From Pararhizobium capsulatum DSM 1112 (GTDB lineage Bacteria > Pseudomonadota > Alphaproteobacteria > Rhizobiales > Rhizobiaceae): a DNA stretch of 64,000 nt. Below, one piece after another: positions 21,279 to 31,529 of this stretch. The stretch spans positions 62,001 to 126,000 of the forward strand of contig NZ_JAUSVF010000001.1 in the NCBI RefSeq assembly GCF_030814475.1. The letters run 5' to 3'. Below the pieces are notes generated by a model. It saw nothing but the letters and a program-made list of their open reading frames with translations, ran no database searches and had not been told where the DNA came from. The position numbers were made by a program, and so were the translations under genes. Each line of letters starts with the position of its first letter. The stretch's first letter is position 1.

Positions 21279-22376
21279 CTAGGCTTTTGCTCCCCGTTTT
21301 CCCGAGCCGAGCAGGGTTTGCGCCGTCGCATCAAGCGGCCAGCGCGAGCGCGGTGCAACCGCCAGATCGTCCGAAGGCAGGCCGGCTGCCATGCGCTCGG
21401 CGCCAGCCCAGGCGATCATGGCGGCGTTGTCGGTGCAGAGCTGAAGCGGCGGCGCGATGAAGCGGAAACCATTGGCATCGCAGAGCGACTGCAAGGTTGT
21501 CCTTAGCGCCTGATTGGCTGCAACACCGCCGGCAACGACCAGCGCAGGCTCGCAAGAAAGGTCTGAAAATTCCGTCTTGAAGCGCTGGAGGCCGCGGCCG
21601 ATGCGATCTTTCAGCGTGCGCGAAATCGCCTTCTGGAAGGAGGCGCAGATATCGGCAATGTCCTGCTCTGTTACCGGTTCGATCGATTGCGCAGCCTGAC
21701 GCACGGCCGTCTTCAAGCCCGAAAAGGAGAAGTCAAGTCGGGCTTCTCCCACCAGCGGTCTTGGAAAGACGAAGCGATCCGGGTTTCCGCTGCGGGCAGC
21801 CCGCTCCACCGCCGGACCGCCGGGATAGGGCAGGCCGAGCAGCTTCGCCGTCTTGTCGAAGGCTTCACCCAGCGCATCGTCGATCGTCGTGCCCCAGCGC
21901 TCGTATTCGCCGACGCCGCGCACGAGGATGAGTTGTGTATGGCCGCCCGAGACAAGCAGCATCAGATAGGGAAAGGCGAGACCATCGGTGAGGCGCGCTG
22001 TCAGCGCATGACCCTCGAGATGGTTGACGGCATAGAGCGGTTTGCCGGCGGAGCGGGCGATGGCCTTGCCGGTCATCAGGCCGACAAGCAAGCCGCCTAT
22101 CAGGCCAGGGCCGCTGGTTGCGGCGATCGCATCGATATCCTTCAACGTCTTGCCTGCGCGGGCAAGCGCCTCCTCGATCAGCGTGTCCAGCGCCTCGACA
22201 TGGGCGCGGGCTGCGATCTCGGGCACGACGCCGCCATAGACGCTGTGCTCTTCCAGCTGGCTCAGCACCACATCGCCGAGGATCTCGCCATGGCCGTCCG
22301 CATCGCGCAGCACGACGGAAGCTGCGGTTTCATCGCAGCTCGTTTCGATGCCGAGGATGGTCAGGGGCGCGGACAT
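21279..22376 (-). CDS. tsaD: tRNA N6-threonylcarbamoyladenosine transferase
   Basis: 365 residues. [12 protein letters not shown] at the N-terminus, [11 protein letters not shown] with the metal-binding His residues, and VSGGHTQLI define TsaD/Gcp. With TsaB, TsaE and TsaC products it installs t6A37 on tRNAs reading ANN codons. ATG 22376 ([13 protein letters not shown]) is chosen; longer in-frame extension would enter the divergent hemC leader. Divergent to hemC, a common arrangement in alphaproteobacteria. Confidence 0.96.
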   Translation of the reverse strand: MSAPLTILGIETSCDETAASVVLRDADGHGEILGDVVLSQLEEHSVYGGVVPEIAARAHVEALDTLIEEALARAGKTLKDIDAIAATSGPGLIGGLLVGLMTGKAIARSAGKPLYAVNHLEGHALTARLTDGLAFPYLMLLVSGGHTQLILVRGVGEYERWGTTIDDALGEAFDKTAKLLGLPYPGGPAVERAARSGNPDRFVFPRPLVGEARLDFSFSGLKTAVRQAAQSIEPVTEQDIADICASFQKAISRTLKDRIGRGLQRFKTEFSDLSCEPALVVAGGVAANQALRTTLQSLCDANGFRFIAPPLQLCTDNAAMIAWAGAERMAAGLPSDDLAVAPRSRWPLDATAQTLLGSGKRGAKA

Positions 22377-22461
22377 GGGGGCTCGGATATGAGGGACTCG
22401 AATGTTGCGGTCGCGGATAAAGGTGGGTACACGGAACTCCGGTAACAATGGATCGCTGTTG

Positions 22462-23391
22462 ATGCAAACAAAACCTTTCCGGATCGGCACGCGCGGCAGC
22501 ACGCTGGCGTTGGCGCAGGCCCACGAAACCCGCGACCGGCTGATGGCGGCTCATGGCCTGCCCGGTGACATGTTCGAGATCGTCGTGCTGTCCACGGCCG
22601 GCGACCGCATCACCGATCGCTCGCTTTCGGAACTTGGTGGCAAGGGCCTGTTTACGCAGGAAATCGAGGACCAGCTTGCCTCCGGCGATCTCGATTTTGC
22701 AGTTCACTCCTCGAAGGACATGCCGACAAAGCTGCCGGACGGCCTGTTTCTGTCAGCCTATCTGCCGCGCGAAGACGTGCGCGATGCGTTTATCGGCCGC
22801 ACGGCCGGCAAGCTCATGAACCTGCCCGATGGTGCGACAATCGGCTCGTCATCGCTGCGCCGGCAGGCGCTGATCCGTAGGCTTCGACCCGATATCAACG
22901 TCATCACATATCGCGGTCTTGTTGAGACGCGGCTGCGCAAGCTTGCCGAAGGTCAGGTGGACGCAACACTGCTCGCCTTTGCCGGCCTGAAGCGGCTCGG
23001 CAAGCAGGATGTTCCGACCGAACTGCTGGATGAAGCCGAATTTCCGCCGGCACCGGCGCAGGGCGCGATCTGTGTCGAAAGCCGGATCGGCGACGACAGG
23101 ATCAACAGCCTGCTCGAAACCATCAACGATATCAGGACCCACGAAGCCGTCACCTGCGAGCGCAGTTTCTTGTCAACGCTCGACGGTTCCTGTCGCACGC
23201 CGATTGCCGGCCATGCGGTCTCGGACGGTACGACACTGCGCTTCTTCGGCATGATCCTGACACCGGACGGCAGCCGCTATCACCGGATTTCGGCAGAAGG
23301 CAAAGCAAGCGATGCCGCTGCTATCGGCGAAAAGGCGGGCGCGGAAATCCGGGCTGCTGCCGGAGCGGATTTCTTCGCAAGCTGGACTTGA
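22462..23391 (+). CDS. hemC: Hydroxymethylbilane synthase (porphobilinogen deaminase)
   Basis: 309 residues. [14 protein letters not shown] at the start, [11 protein letters not shown] in domain 1 and the dipyrromethane-cofactor cysteine in [13 protein letters not shown] are all present. It polymerises four porphobilinogens for heme and siroheme synthesis. ATG at 22462 is family-typical ([13 protein letters not shown]). Followed after 4 bp by hemD. Confidence 0.96.
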   Translation: MQTKPFRIGTRGSTLALAQAHETRDRLMAAHGLPGDMFEIVVLSTAGDRITDRSLSELGGKGLFTQEIEDQLASGDLDFAVHSSKDMPTKLPDGLFLSAYLPREDVRDAFIGRTAGKLMNLPDGATIGSSSLRRQALIRRLRPDINVITYRGLVETRLRKLAEGQVDATLLAFAGLKRLGKQDVPTELLDEAEFPPAPAQGAICVESRIGDDRINSLLETINDIRTHEAVTCERSFLSTLDGSCRTPIAGHAVSDGTTLRFFGMILTPDGSRYHRISAEGKASDAAAIGEKAGAEIRAAAGADFFASWT

Positions 23392-23395
23392 AGCC

Positions 23396-24091
23396 ATGCG
23401 CGTCCTTGTCACGCGCCCCGAAACTTCCGCCGCTTCGACGGCGGAGAAGCTCGCAGCGCTTGGCCATCAGGCGCTGCTGCTGCCTTTGGCAAAGCCTGTG
23501 CATAACTCCGCCATTGCAGAAATGGCCCTTGCCCAAGAGCCTGGCGCCGTCGCGGTGACAAGTGGCGAAGCGCTGCGTGCTCTGACAGCCGAAAGCATTG
23601 AAAGCAATCGGGATATCCCGCTTTTTTGCGTAGGGAATGCAACGGCTCGGGTTGCTAAAGACCTCGGTTTCAGGCGTGTCATTTCCGGTTCGGGAACAGG
23701 GCGAGAACTCGCAAAAATCGTCGTCGATGCCAACCCTGGAAACCTGCTCTATCTTGCTGGCAGACCGCGCTCGCAGGATTTCGAGCAGCTTCTGGCGCAA
23801 GCCCAAGTCCCGTTTCGCACGGTCGAGATCTATGAGATGATCGCAATCAACCATGACGCCACAGTGATCAACGAACGGCTGCGCCGCGAAAGGCCGGAAG
23901 TGATCCTCCTCTATTCCCGCGAGACCGCACGACGATTTTTCGATCTCGCCGATATCGATACCCTCATCGCCTTGAAAGACCTGCGCTTCCTCTGCATGAG
24001 CGCCTATGTCGCAGGCGCCGTTCCCGATGGCGTCGGCGAAATCGAAATTGCGGAAGAGCCGAGCGAAAGAGCGCTTATGGCCCTTGTCTGA
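23396..24091 (+). CDS. hemD: Uroporphyrinogen-III synthase
   Basis: 231 residues beginning MRVLVTRPETSAASTAEKL, the usual HemD opening, with the weakly conserved two-lobed pattern (GNATARVAKDLGF at mid-protein, VILLYSRETARRF in the second half). It closes hydroxymethylbilane to uroporphyrinogen III. Sequence conservation in this family is low, so context (directly after hemC) carries much of the call. Confidence 0.92.
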   Translation: MRVLVTRPETSAASTAEKLAALGHQALLLPLAKPVHNSAIAEMALAQEPGAVAVTSGEALRALTAESIESNRDIPLFCVGNATARVAKDLGFRRVISGSGTGRELAKIVVDANPGNLLYLAGRPRSQDFEQLLAQAQVPFRTVEIYEMIAINHDATVINERLRRERPEVILLYSRETARRFFDLADIDTLIALKDLRFLCMSAYVAGAVPDGVGEIEIAEEPSERALMALV

Positions 24092-24225
24092 GACCGCAGT
24101 GACCGCTGGAGCCGTGTCATGTCGCGTTGTGGATCAAGGAATTATGCGATTGGGGCTTTTCCTGATCACACTCGGTGACTAGGTTTAACCAGATGGAATG
24201 GATGCGATAACCGGAAGAGATGACC

Positions 24226-25506
24226 ATGGGACCCGAAGACCCTCCGCGCCGCTCGAAATCCGAACAGGAGCCGTTGACGATCGATCTGGAAGCAAGCCGC
24301 CTCCCCTCCGATGAAACGGTTAAGGCCGGTGCAGAAGAGATCCCTCCGGCTGATGAGCCTGCTGCGGTAGAAAGCGGTGTCGCCAGCGAGGACATATCTT
24401 CGAGGATTGCCGAGGAGAATTCTGCGGAAGTGGCCGAGACAATTGAGGCCCCGCGGGCTGATGCAGACACGACCGACGATGCGCGCACGGAGGCAGCCGC
24501 AGCCGCCTTTGCCGAGGAGCCCAATCATACCGAATCCTACAATCGACCCACCTTTGACCAACCTGCCCCCCGACCGTCCAATTCCAGCGCACTTGCCGCC
24601 GGTATTCTCGGTGGCTTGATCGCTCTGCTCGCTGCTGGTGGCCTGCAATATGCTGGCATTTTCCCGTCGCTCGCTCCGAGCGGCACGGCAACCGATAGCG
24701 GGCTCTCGGCAGAAATCGAGGCGATCAAGACGCAACTGGGTCAGTCACCTTCGCCATCCGTCGATCTTGCGCCGCTCGAAAGCCGGCTCGCAGCTTTGGA
24801 GAAAGCTTCCACTGGCGACGCTTCGGCGGCCAGCGCCGATGTTTCCGGATTGGAAGCCCAGATCACCAATCTGACAAATGAGCTGACCGGCCTCAAATCC
24901 GAACTCGCCGATGCTCGCCAGAGCACGCAGGCCTCTGCGAGTGAACTGGCAAGCCGTCTGGACGCCGCAGAAAAGAAGATCGAAGAGCCGGCAAGCGACG
25001 TGCAGCTCGCACGCGCAGTAGCCGTCACTGCGCTCAAGACCGCGATCGACCGCGGCGGACCTTTCCTCGCAGAACTTGATGCGCTGAAGAGCGTATCGGC
25101 CGATGATCCGGCCGTCAGCGGTCTCACCGGCGATGCCGCGACGGGTGTTGTCTCGCGCGCCGATCTGGTGCGCGACTTCCCGGATGCCGCCGACAGCATG
25201 CTTGCAGCCATCAATGGCACCGACCCCAACCAGGGCGTCTTCGCCCGCCTGATCGACAGTGCCTCCTCGGCGATCCGTGTCCGCCCTGTGGGCAGCGTTG
25301 AAGGCACCGGACCGGAAGCGGTGGTTGCCCGCATCGAGAACAAGCTTTCCAATGGCGACCTCAAGGGCGCATCCCTGGAATGGGAGACCTTGCCAGATCA
25401 GGCGAAATCCGCCGACAATGGCTTCAAGGCAAAGCTCGACCAGCGCATCCGCGTCGAGGGACTGATCGACAGCGCCGTCTCGGGCGCCATGACGAAGCAG
25501 GGCTGA
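24226..25506 (+). CDS. Mitofilin/Mic60-like inner-membrane protein (COG4223 type)
   Basis: 426 residues: an acidic, Pro/Glu-rich cytoplasmic N-terminus (about 1-120), one membrane helix (SALAAGILGGLIALLAAGG, about 124-145), a long predicted coiled coil rich in Ala/Leu/Glu (about 165-260), and a mitofilin-like C-terminal domain. Position between hemD and hemY is the reported location of alphaproteobacterial Mic60, which shapes intracytoplasmic membranes. GGAAG fits this ATG better than one 6 bp upstream. Confidence 0.82.
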   Translation: MGPEDPPRRSKSEQEPLTIDLEASRLPSDETVKAGAEEIPPADEPAAVESGVASEDISSRIAEENSAEVAETIEAPRADADTTDDARTEAAAAAFAEEPNHTESYNRPTFDQPAPRPSNSSALAAGILGGLIALLAAGGLQYAGIFPSLAPSGTATDSGLSAEIEAIKTQLGQSPSPSVDLAPLESRLAALEKASTGDASAASADVSGLEAQITNLTNELTGLKSELADARQSTQASASELASRLDAAEKKIEEPASDVQLARAVAVTALKTAIDRGGPFLAELDALKSVSADDPAVSGLTGDAATGVVSRADLVRDFPDAADSMLAAINGTDPNQGVFARLIDSASSAIRVRPVGSVEGTGPEAVVARIENKLSNGDLKGASLEWETLPDQAKSADNGFKAKLDQRIRVEGLIDSAVSGAMTKQG

Positions 25507-25516
25507 AGGAGACCCC

Positions 25517-27190
25517 ATGATCCGCATTCTTTCCTTCGCCGTCGTCGTTCTGGCTCTCGCAGCCGGCTTCGCCTGGCTTGCCGACCGGCCGGGCGAACTG
25601 TCACTGATCTGGCAGGGCCAACGCATCGAGATGAGCCTGATGGTTGCGGCCACCCTGCTCGCTTCACTGATCGCGATCATCCTGATTGCCATCTGGATCG
25701 TTCGTGTCGTCTGGCTCTCGCCCCATTCGATCTCCCGCTATTTCCGCGCCCGCAAGCGTGACCGCGGCTATCAAGCGCTGTCGACCGGCCTGATCGCTGC
25801 CGGCGCGGGTGATGCCGCGCTTGCGCGCAAGATGACGGCTCGTACCCGCGGCCTGATCAGCGCCGACCAGGAGCCGCTGATCCACCTCTTGGAAGCCCAG
25901 ACGGCGCTGATCGAGGGCAAGAACGACGATGCCCGCAAGAAATTCGAGCTGATGGCCGATGATCCCGAAACCCGGGAACTGGGCCTGCGCGGCCTCTATC
26001 TCGAAGCCAAGCGGCTTGGTGCAAACGAGGCCGCCCGGCAATATGCCGAACGCGCCGCCGACAAGGCACCGCATCTGCCCTGGGCGACGCTGGCGACGCT
26101 CGATTATCGCAGCCAGTCCGGGCACTGGGACGAGGCGATCAAGCTCCTCGACCAGAGCCGGGCATCGCACGTCATTGAACGCCACGAGGCCGATCGGAAG
26201 AAAGCCGTGTTGCTCACCGCGCGCGCGAAAGACAAGCTCGAATCGGATCCCAAGGGTGCACGCGACGATGCGCTGGCGGCCTTGAAACTCTCTGAAAACC
26301 TCATACCTGCCGGACTGATTGCCGCCAAGGCGCTTTTCCGCGAGGACAATCTGCGCAAGGGTGCTTCGATCCTCGAAAAGCTCTGGAAGCACGAGCCGCA
26401 GGCTGAGATTGCAAAGCTCTACGTGCGTGCCCGCAGCGGCGATTCCGCCGTCGATCGCCTGAAGCGCGCAAGCAAGCTGGAGGCGATCCGGCCCAACAAC
26501 GCCGTTTCGCTGGCGGCTGTTGCCGAAAGCGCGCTGGAAGCCCGCGAACTGTCGCTCGCACGCAGCAAGGCCGAGGCCGCGGCCCGTATCCAGCCGACGG
26601 AAGGCATCTTCCTGCTGCTCGCAGATATCGAGGAAGCCGATACCGGCGATGACGGCCGCATCCGCCACTGGATGAACCAGGCGCTGAAGAGCCCGCGCGA
26701 TCCGGCATGGACCGCGGAAGGAATGACCTCTCCCGAATGGCTGCCGGTGTCACCGGTCAGCGGCCGGCTCGATGCCTTCGAATGGAAGATGCCCGTCGCC
26801 CAGATCGCAGGCCCGGTCGAGGAACATGCAGAAGAAACGGCAAACGCCGCCATTCGCAGCCTGCCGCCGGTTTCCGCCAAGCAGCAACCGGAATCTGTAA
26901 GGCGCACGCCGGAAACGATTGTAAAGGTGGAAACGGTCAAGGAAGAGCCGATCACCCGCACCATCGCCGTGCCGGCACCGAGCGAATCCGTGCTCGTGCC
27001 GGAAACGGTGGTCGTCGGGACCACGACCGTCACGACATCGGAGCCGAAATCCGAGAAACCCAAGGCGATGCCGCGCCGGCCGGAAGACGAGGACGCCGCA
27101 CCTGCCGAACCCTTCTTCGGGCGACCGCCGGATGATCCGGGCGTCCGCGAGGTGCCATCGGCTGAAAAAACCAATTTTCGACTGTTCTAG
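25517..27190 (+). CDS. hemY: HemY-family membrane protein with TPR domain
   Basis: 557 residues. Two N-terminal membrane helices (about 1-22 and 40-65) precede a HemY_N region and TPR-like helices (about 100-380), then a Pro/Glu/Thr-rich tail. It is the TPR-type HemY linked to the heme genes, not the protoporphyrinogen oxidase of that name; its biochemical role is not settled. It starts 10 bp after the Mic60-like gene. Confidence 0.9.
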   Translation: MIRILSFAVVVLALAAGFAWLADRPGELSLIWQGQRIEMSLMVAATLLASLIAIILIAIWIVRVVWLSPHSISRYFRARKRDRGYQALSTGLIAAGAGDAALARKMTARTRGLISADQEPLIHLLEAQTALIEGKNDDARKKFELMADDPETRELGLRGLYLEAKRLGANEAARQYAERAADKAPHLPWATLATLDYRSQSGHWDEAIKLLDQSRASHVIERHEADRKKAVLLTARAKDKLESDPKGARDDALAALKLSENLIPAGLIAAKALFREDNLRKGASILEKLWKHEPQAEIAKLYVRARSGDSAVDRLKRASKLEAIRPNNAVSLAAVAESALEARELSLARSKAEAAARIQPTEGIFLLLADIEEADTGDDGRIRHWMNQALKSPRDPAWTAEGMTSPEWLPVSPVSGRLDAFEWKMPVAQIAGPVEEHAEETANAAIRSLPPVSAKQQPESVRRTPETIVKVETVKEEPITRTIAVPAPSESVLVPETVVVGTTTVTTSEPKSEKPKAMPRRPEDEDAAPAEPFFGRPPDDPGVREVPSAEKTNFRLF

Positions 27191-27198
27191 GAGCTCGT

Positions 27199-27684
27199 AT
27201 GTTCGAACGTTTCCGTAGCTTTATTGAAAACCTCGCCGGAAACGGAACAGACAAAATAGCCCCCGACGACCCGCGCATTGCCGTGATGGCGCTCTGCATT
27301 CAGGTGATGGAAGCCGATGGTGAAATCCTTGAAAGCGAGCGCCGCAAAGTGCGCACTATGATCAAGGATCACTATGATCTTGACGATGCGGCACTCGACG
27401 CCCTGATCGCGGCCGGCGAAAATGCCGAAAGCGAGGCGATCGACTTCTTTCGCTTCACCTCCGAGATCAAAAGGCATTTTTCCGAGGAACAATGCATCGA
27501 CCTCGTCGGCATGTTGTGGGAGATTGTCTATTCGGACGGCAAGCGCAGCGAGATGGAAGATCACGTCATCTGGCGAATTGCCGATCTTCTCGGGGTTTCC
27601 GGGCGGGATCGTGTGCTGAAGCGGCAGGAGGCGGCCGCCAAACTGGATGTTGCGGAGGAGACCACGGCGCAACAGGACGAGTGA
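27199..27684 (+). CDS. TerB-family (DjlA-like acidic) protein
   Basis: 161 residues, helical. DDPRIAVMALCIQVMEADG followed by ESERRKVRTMI is the TerB signature, with Asp/Glu clusters that may bind metal. The second half repeats the pattern (LVGMLWEIVYSDGKRSEME). TerB-like proteins occur in tellurite-resistance and membrane-stress contexts, but here no other ter genes are near. It follows hemY by 8 bp. Confidence 0.87.
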   Translation: MFERFRSFIENLAGNGTDKIAPDDPRIAVMALCIQVMEADGEILESERRKVRTMIKDHYDLDDAALDALIAAGENAESEAIDFFRFTSEIKRHFSEEQCIDLVGMLWEIVYSDGKRSEMEDHVIWRIADLLGVSGRDRVLKRQEAAAKLDVAEETTAQQDE

Positions 27685-27685
27685 C

Positions 27686-28432
27686 ATGCTTTTCGACGGT
27701 CGGTTGATCGGCAACCCGAAGACAAAGCCGATCCTCATTGTGCTTCACCAGGAGAAATCGAGCCCCGGCCGCGTCGGGCAAATCCTGCTGGAAAAGGGAC
27801 TGAGCCTCGATATCTGCCGCCCGGTGCGCGGCGATCTCCTGCCCGCCACGCTTGAGCAGCATTCCGGCGCTATCGTCTTCGGCGGTCCCATGAGCGCCAA
27901 CGACGAGCACGATTTTATCCGCCAGGAGATTGACTGGCTCTCCGTTCCGCTTTCCGAGAACAAGCCTTTCCTCGGCATCTGCCTTGGCGCGCAAATGCTT
28001 GTTCGCCATCTCGGCGGCATAGTGGCCCCGCACCAGGAGGGGTGGACGGAGATCGGCTGGTATCCGCTCATCGCCACGGAGCGCGGCAAGGCGCTGATGG
28101 ACTGGCCGGACATGGTCTACCAGTTCCACCGCGAGGGTTTCAACCTCCCTGATGGTGCAGAACTACTGGCCAAAGGAGATCACTACCCCAACCAGGCCTT
28201 CCGCTATGGCGAAAACGCCTGGGGCATCCAGTTTCATGGCGAGCTAACCCGTGCGATGATGCAGCGCTGGGTGGTACACGGAGCGCATCGCTTCGAACTG
28301 CCGGGTGCGCAGCTGGGCCAATTTCATCTCGATGGGCGCATGAGCCATGACGCGCCATTGCGCGCCTGGATAGACCGCTTCCTCTCCCACATTTTCCTGC
28401 GCAAAGGCGAGCCAATCGCCGCCTGCGCCTGA
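27686..28432 (+). CDS. Class I glutamine amidotransferase-like protein
   Basis: 248 residues. GICLGAQMLVRHLGG carries the nucleophilic Cys, and GIQFHGE the catalytic His and Glu of the class I triad. PILIVLHQEKSSPGRVG at the start fits the stand-alone GuaA-N-like amidotransferases, whose substrates are mostly unknown. It starts 1 bp after the terB-like stop and ends 5 bp from the convergent MFS gene. Confidence 0.88.
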   Translation: MLFDGRLIGNPKTKPILIVLHQEKSSPGRVGQILLEKGLSLDICRPVRGDLLPATLEQHSGAIVFGGPMSANDEHDFIRQEIDWLSVPLSENKPFLGICLGAQMLVRHLGGIVAPHQEGWTEIGWYPLIATERGKALMDWPDMVYQFHREGFNLPDGAELLAKGDHYPNQAFRYGENAWGIQFHGELTRAMMQRWVVHGAHRFELPGAQLGQFHLDGRMSHDAPLRAWIDRFLSHIFLRKGEPIAACA

Positions 28433-28437
28433 AAGGC

Positions 28438-29679
28438 CTACTCTGCGTGTTGCGGTGCGTTGAGTGTATCGATGCGGCGCAGTTGCGGGAAACCGATCGA
28501 CCATAGAAGCGCGACCAGCAGCGTACCTGCGCCACCGAAGACCACCGCATGCACCGCGCCGAAACCAGACGCCATCATGCCGGCGCGGAACTCGCCAAGC
28601 TCGTTCGATGCCCCGACGAAGACCATGTTGACCGCATTGACGCGACCACGCAGCTCGTCCGGTGTCCACAGCGTGATCAGGATCTCGCGGACATAGACGG
28701 AGATCATGTCGGCCGCGCCCATGACGACGAGCGCCGCGATAGAAATCCACGGCGTCGCCGAAAGCCCGAAGATGATGGTGCCGAGGCCGAACAGCGCGAC
28801 ACCGATGAACATCAGCACACCGGCGCGGTGGCGGATCGGATGGGCGGCGAGCCAAATGGCCATGCCGACGGCGCCGATGCCGGGTGCTGCCCGAAGCAGA
28901 CCGAGCCCCCACGGACCGAGATTGAGAACATCACGCGCGAAAACCGGCATGAGCGCCACCGCGCCGCCGAGCAGCACGGCAAAGAGATCGAGCGAGATCG
29001 CGCCGAGCACGATCTTTTCCGCCTTGATGTAGCTGAAGCCGGCGGTGATCGTGTTCCAGCTCTGGGCCGCGGCGCTCGTGCGTTGCGCCGGCTTCGGCAC
29101 GGCAAAGACCATGACAGCACTAGCGGCAAAGAAGCAGAGCGCGACGACGTAAGGAACAGCAGCACCCAGCGCATAGATCAGGCCGCCGGCAACCGGGCCG
29201 ACGATCATCGCCGTCTGCCAAGACGTCGAATTCCAGGCGATGGCGTTGGGCAGATCTTCGGCCGGCACGAGATTGGGCGCAAGCGACTGGGATGCCGGCG
29301 CCAGAAACGCCCTTTCGATGCCGAAGACGACGAGAATGCCGTAGACCGGCCAGGGCGAGAAAGTCCCGGTGAGCGTCAGGATAAGCAGCCCTGCGGCACA
29401 AAGCGTGCTGACCATCATGCAGAGAGCCATGATCATGCGGCGATTGTAACGGTCTGCGACCGAGCCGGTAACGAGGATCAGCACCAGCGACGGCAGGAAC
29501 TGGAAAAGCCCGATCAGGCCCAGATCGAAGGGATCGCGCGTCTGGTCATAGATCTGCCAGCCGACGGAGACGCTGATGATCTGGATGGCGAAATAGGCGA
29601 GGAACCGGGCGAAAAAATACCGTCTATAACCCGCATGTCGAAAGGCTGCGAAGCGATGGCCTTGATGGGGCGCTGACAT
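28438..29679 (-). CDS. MFS transporter (EntS/DHA3-like)
   Basis: 413 residues, about twelve membrane helices. GSVADRYNRRMIMALCM after helix 2-3 is the MFS motif A region, and LAPNLVPAEDLPNAIAWNS is typical of the EntS-like efflux branch. Likely a drug or siderophore exporter; the substrate is not predictable. Convergent with the amidotransferase and divergent from yggT. Confidence 0.9.
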   Translation of the reverse strand: MSAPHQGHRFAAFRHAGYRRYFFARFLAYFAIQIISVSVGWQIYDQTRDPFDLGLIGLFQFLPSLVLILVTGSVADRYNRRMIMALCMMVSTLCAAGLLILTLTGTFSPWPVYGILVVFGIERAFLAPASQSLAPNLVPAEDLPNAIAWNSTSWQTAMIVGPVAGGLIYALGAAVPYVVALCFFAASAVMVFAVPKPAQRTSAAAQSWNTITAGFSYIKAEKIVLGAISLDLFAVLLGGAVALMPVFARDVLNLGPWGLGLLRAAPGIGAVGMAIWLAAHPIRHRAGVLMFIGVALFGLGTIIFGLSATPWISIAALVVMGAADMISVYVREILITLWTPDELRGRVNAVNMVFVGASNELGEFRAGMMASGFGAVHAVVFGGAGTLLVALLWSIGFPQLRRIDTLNAPQHAE

Positions 29680-29811
29680 ATGCGTTTGCTCCTGGACCGC
29701 TGCGAAGACCCAACAGCCGCATTAAACATGTTCGTCGCCCTGCAGTTCGCCGGACTTGCCGGTTTAGTCGCCAATGTCTACATGTCTGTCAATAACGAAT
29801 TGGAGACTGGC

Positions 29812-30108
29812 ATGCTTGCTGTCATTGGCACCCTGAACTTCATCATCAACATCGCGTGGTTTCTGATCATCGCCTCGGCCATCTTCTCGTGGCTTTACGC
29901 GTTCAACGTGATCAACGTGAACAACCAGGCGATCAACATGATCGGGCGCTCCCTCTACCAGCTCACCGAACCGCTTTACCGGCCGATCCGCCGCGTGTTG
30001 CCGGACATGGGCGGCGTCGATCTCTCGCCGCTGGTCGTGCTGGTCATCCTGTATTTCATCCAGCTGTTCCTGAACACAACGATCGCGCCGGCTCTGCTCG
30101 GGTACTGA
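29812..30108 (+). CDS. YggT family membrane protein
   Basis: 98 residues with two hydrophobic helices (about 8-30 and 72-94) and the family block YQLTEPLYRPIRRVLPDMGG. YggT proteins are implicated in osmotic-shock tolerance and, in some bacteria, division-site membrane organisation. The frame is open upstream, but ATG 29812 (MLAVIGTLNF) with GGAGACTGGC before it is the usual start. Confidence 0.9.
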   Translation: MLAVIGTLNFIINIAWFLIIASAIFSWLYAFNVINVNNQAINMIGRSLYQLTEPLYRPIRRVLPDMGGVDLSPLVVLVILYFIQLFLNTTIAPALLGY

Positions 30109-30135
30109 CCGCCGCAACGCACGCTCAAAACAAAA

Positions 30136-30167
30136 CCTCCGGAACGCTGCCGTTCCGGAGGTTTTTT
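30136..30167. terminator. Bidirectional terminator between yggT and ppa
   Basis: A perfect 11-bp stem (CCTCCGGAACG / CGTTCCGGAGG) around CTGC is followed by six T on the plus strand and preceded by four A, so it can stop both the yggT transcript and the convergent ppa transcript. Confidence 0.93.
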
Positions 30168-30199
30168 ATATTTGCCTGACGCCGTGTGCGGAGAGAAGC

Positions 30200-30736
30200 T
30201 TACTTCTTGTCCTGCTTGGCGCGCTCGATCGCCTCGACGATGAGCTGACGGGCTACGCCCGCATCCTTCCAGCCAAAGATCTTGACCCACTTGCCGGGCT
30301 CCAGATCCTTGTAGTGTTCGAAGAAGTGCTCGATCTGCTGCAGGGTAATTTCCGGCAGGTCCGTGTATTCCTTGACCTTGTCGTAACGCTTGGTCAGGTG
30401 ATAGTTCGGTACGGCAACGATCTTCTCGTCCTTGCCAGAATTGTCTTCCATCATCATGACGCCGATCGGGCGCACATTGATGACGCAGCCCGGAACCAGC
30501 GGACGGGTCGAGGCGATCAGCACGTCGATCGGGTCGCCATCATCGGACAGCGTGTGCGGCACGAAGCCATAATTGCCCGGATAGGTCATTGGCGTGTAGA
30601 GGAAGCGATCGACGACCAGCGTACCGGCTTCCTTGTCCATTTCGTACTTGATCGGATGGCCACCGACCGGCACTTCGACGATCACGTTGATATCTTCCGG
30701 CGGATTCTTGCCGATGGAAATTGCATCGATGCGCAT
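30200..30736 (-). CDS. ppa: Inorganic pyrophosphatase, family I
   Basis: 178 residues. [14 protein letters not shown] and the metal-binding [10 protein letters not shown] (the DGDPID signature) are conserved, as is the downstream [11 protein letters not shown] segment. It hydrolyses diphosphate to drive biosynthesis. The 286 bp between it and the GNAT gene should hold its promoter, but I see no clear box. Confidence 0.97.
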   Translation of the reverse strand: MRIDAISIGKNPPEDINVIVEVPVGGHPIKYEMDKEAGTLVVDRFLYTPMTYPGNYGFVPHTLSDDGDPIDVLIASTRPLVPGCVINVRPIGVMMMEDNSGKDEKIVAVPNYHLTKRYDKVKEYTDLPEITLQQIEHFFEHYKDLEPGKWVKIFGWKDAGVARQLIVEAIERAKQDKK

Positions 30737-31022
30737 TGGGGCTCCCCAGCTGTCGTGTTTGGATGGCCAGTCCGATAACGGGAAATCTGCGGCAACGCAA
30801 CATGACTTTCAGTTGCCGAACCGAGCCGCGGGAAGCATGGAGACCATTAGCGATGAAAATGAGACCGCGTGCGGGATGCCAACGCGCTTGCCCGCAAGAT
30901 TGCGCCGTCATTTAAATGTGGCCGTCAGACACCTGTCTATCATGGGAATCGCGGCCCAAGAGCGGCCGAACCGGGTCTCTATCTGCCCGAAGAACCGACG
31001 AAGTGACGGACTTACCGGATCG

Positions 31023-31529
31023 TCAGTTCCAGATATAGCCGACCTTTTTCAGATGCTTTTCGCCGAAATCTTCCATGCCTTCGCAGATATCGCGACCACC
31101 GGCCATGCGGAAAAACCGATCGGCATGATGGCTGTCTTCGAGGCACCAGACGACAAGGCCCTGGCAGCCCAGCGAACGCAATAAGTTCTTGGCTTCACCG
31201 AAGAGAATGCGGCCGAGACCGATGCCCTGATATTCCGGTCTGAGATAAATCTCGTAGACCTCGCCTTCCTGCGGCAGGGAGCGGGCACGGTTGAGACCAA
31301 GCGTCGCGTAACCGGCGATAACCCCGGCGACGTCGATAACGAGAAGCGTTGCCGGCCCGCGCGTCGCCTTACGCCACCACGCTTCGTTACGACGGTCCAC
31401 CATCTGATTGAGCGGGCGATGCGGGATCAGGCCAGCATAGGCTTGCAACCATGACACCCGATGCACATCCGAGATGGCAGCAGCGTCTTTGGGCTCGCCT
31501 GGGCGCACCTCGATAGACAATGTTTTCAT
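31023..31529 (-). CDS. GNAT family N-acetyltransferase
   Basis: 168 residues. EIYLRPEYQGIGLGRILF contains the acetyl-CoA-binding Q-x-x-G-x-G/A signature (motif A), preceded by LLVIDVAGVIAGYA, followed by GLVVWCLEDSHHADRFF. Substrate unknown. Divergent from rpoH2. Confidence 0.9.
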   Translation of the reverse strand: MKTLSIEVRPGEPKDAAAISDVHRVSWLQAYAGLIPHRPLNQMVDRRNEAWWRKATRGPATLLVIDVAGVIAGYATLGLNRARSLPQEGEVYEIYLRPEYQGIGLGRILFGEAKNLLRSLGCQGLVVWCLEDSHHADRFFRMAGGRDICEGMEDFGEKHLKKVGYIWN

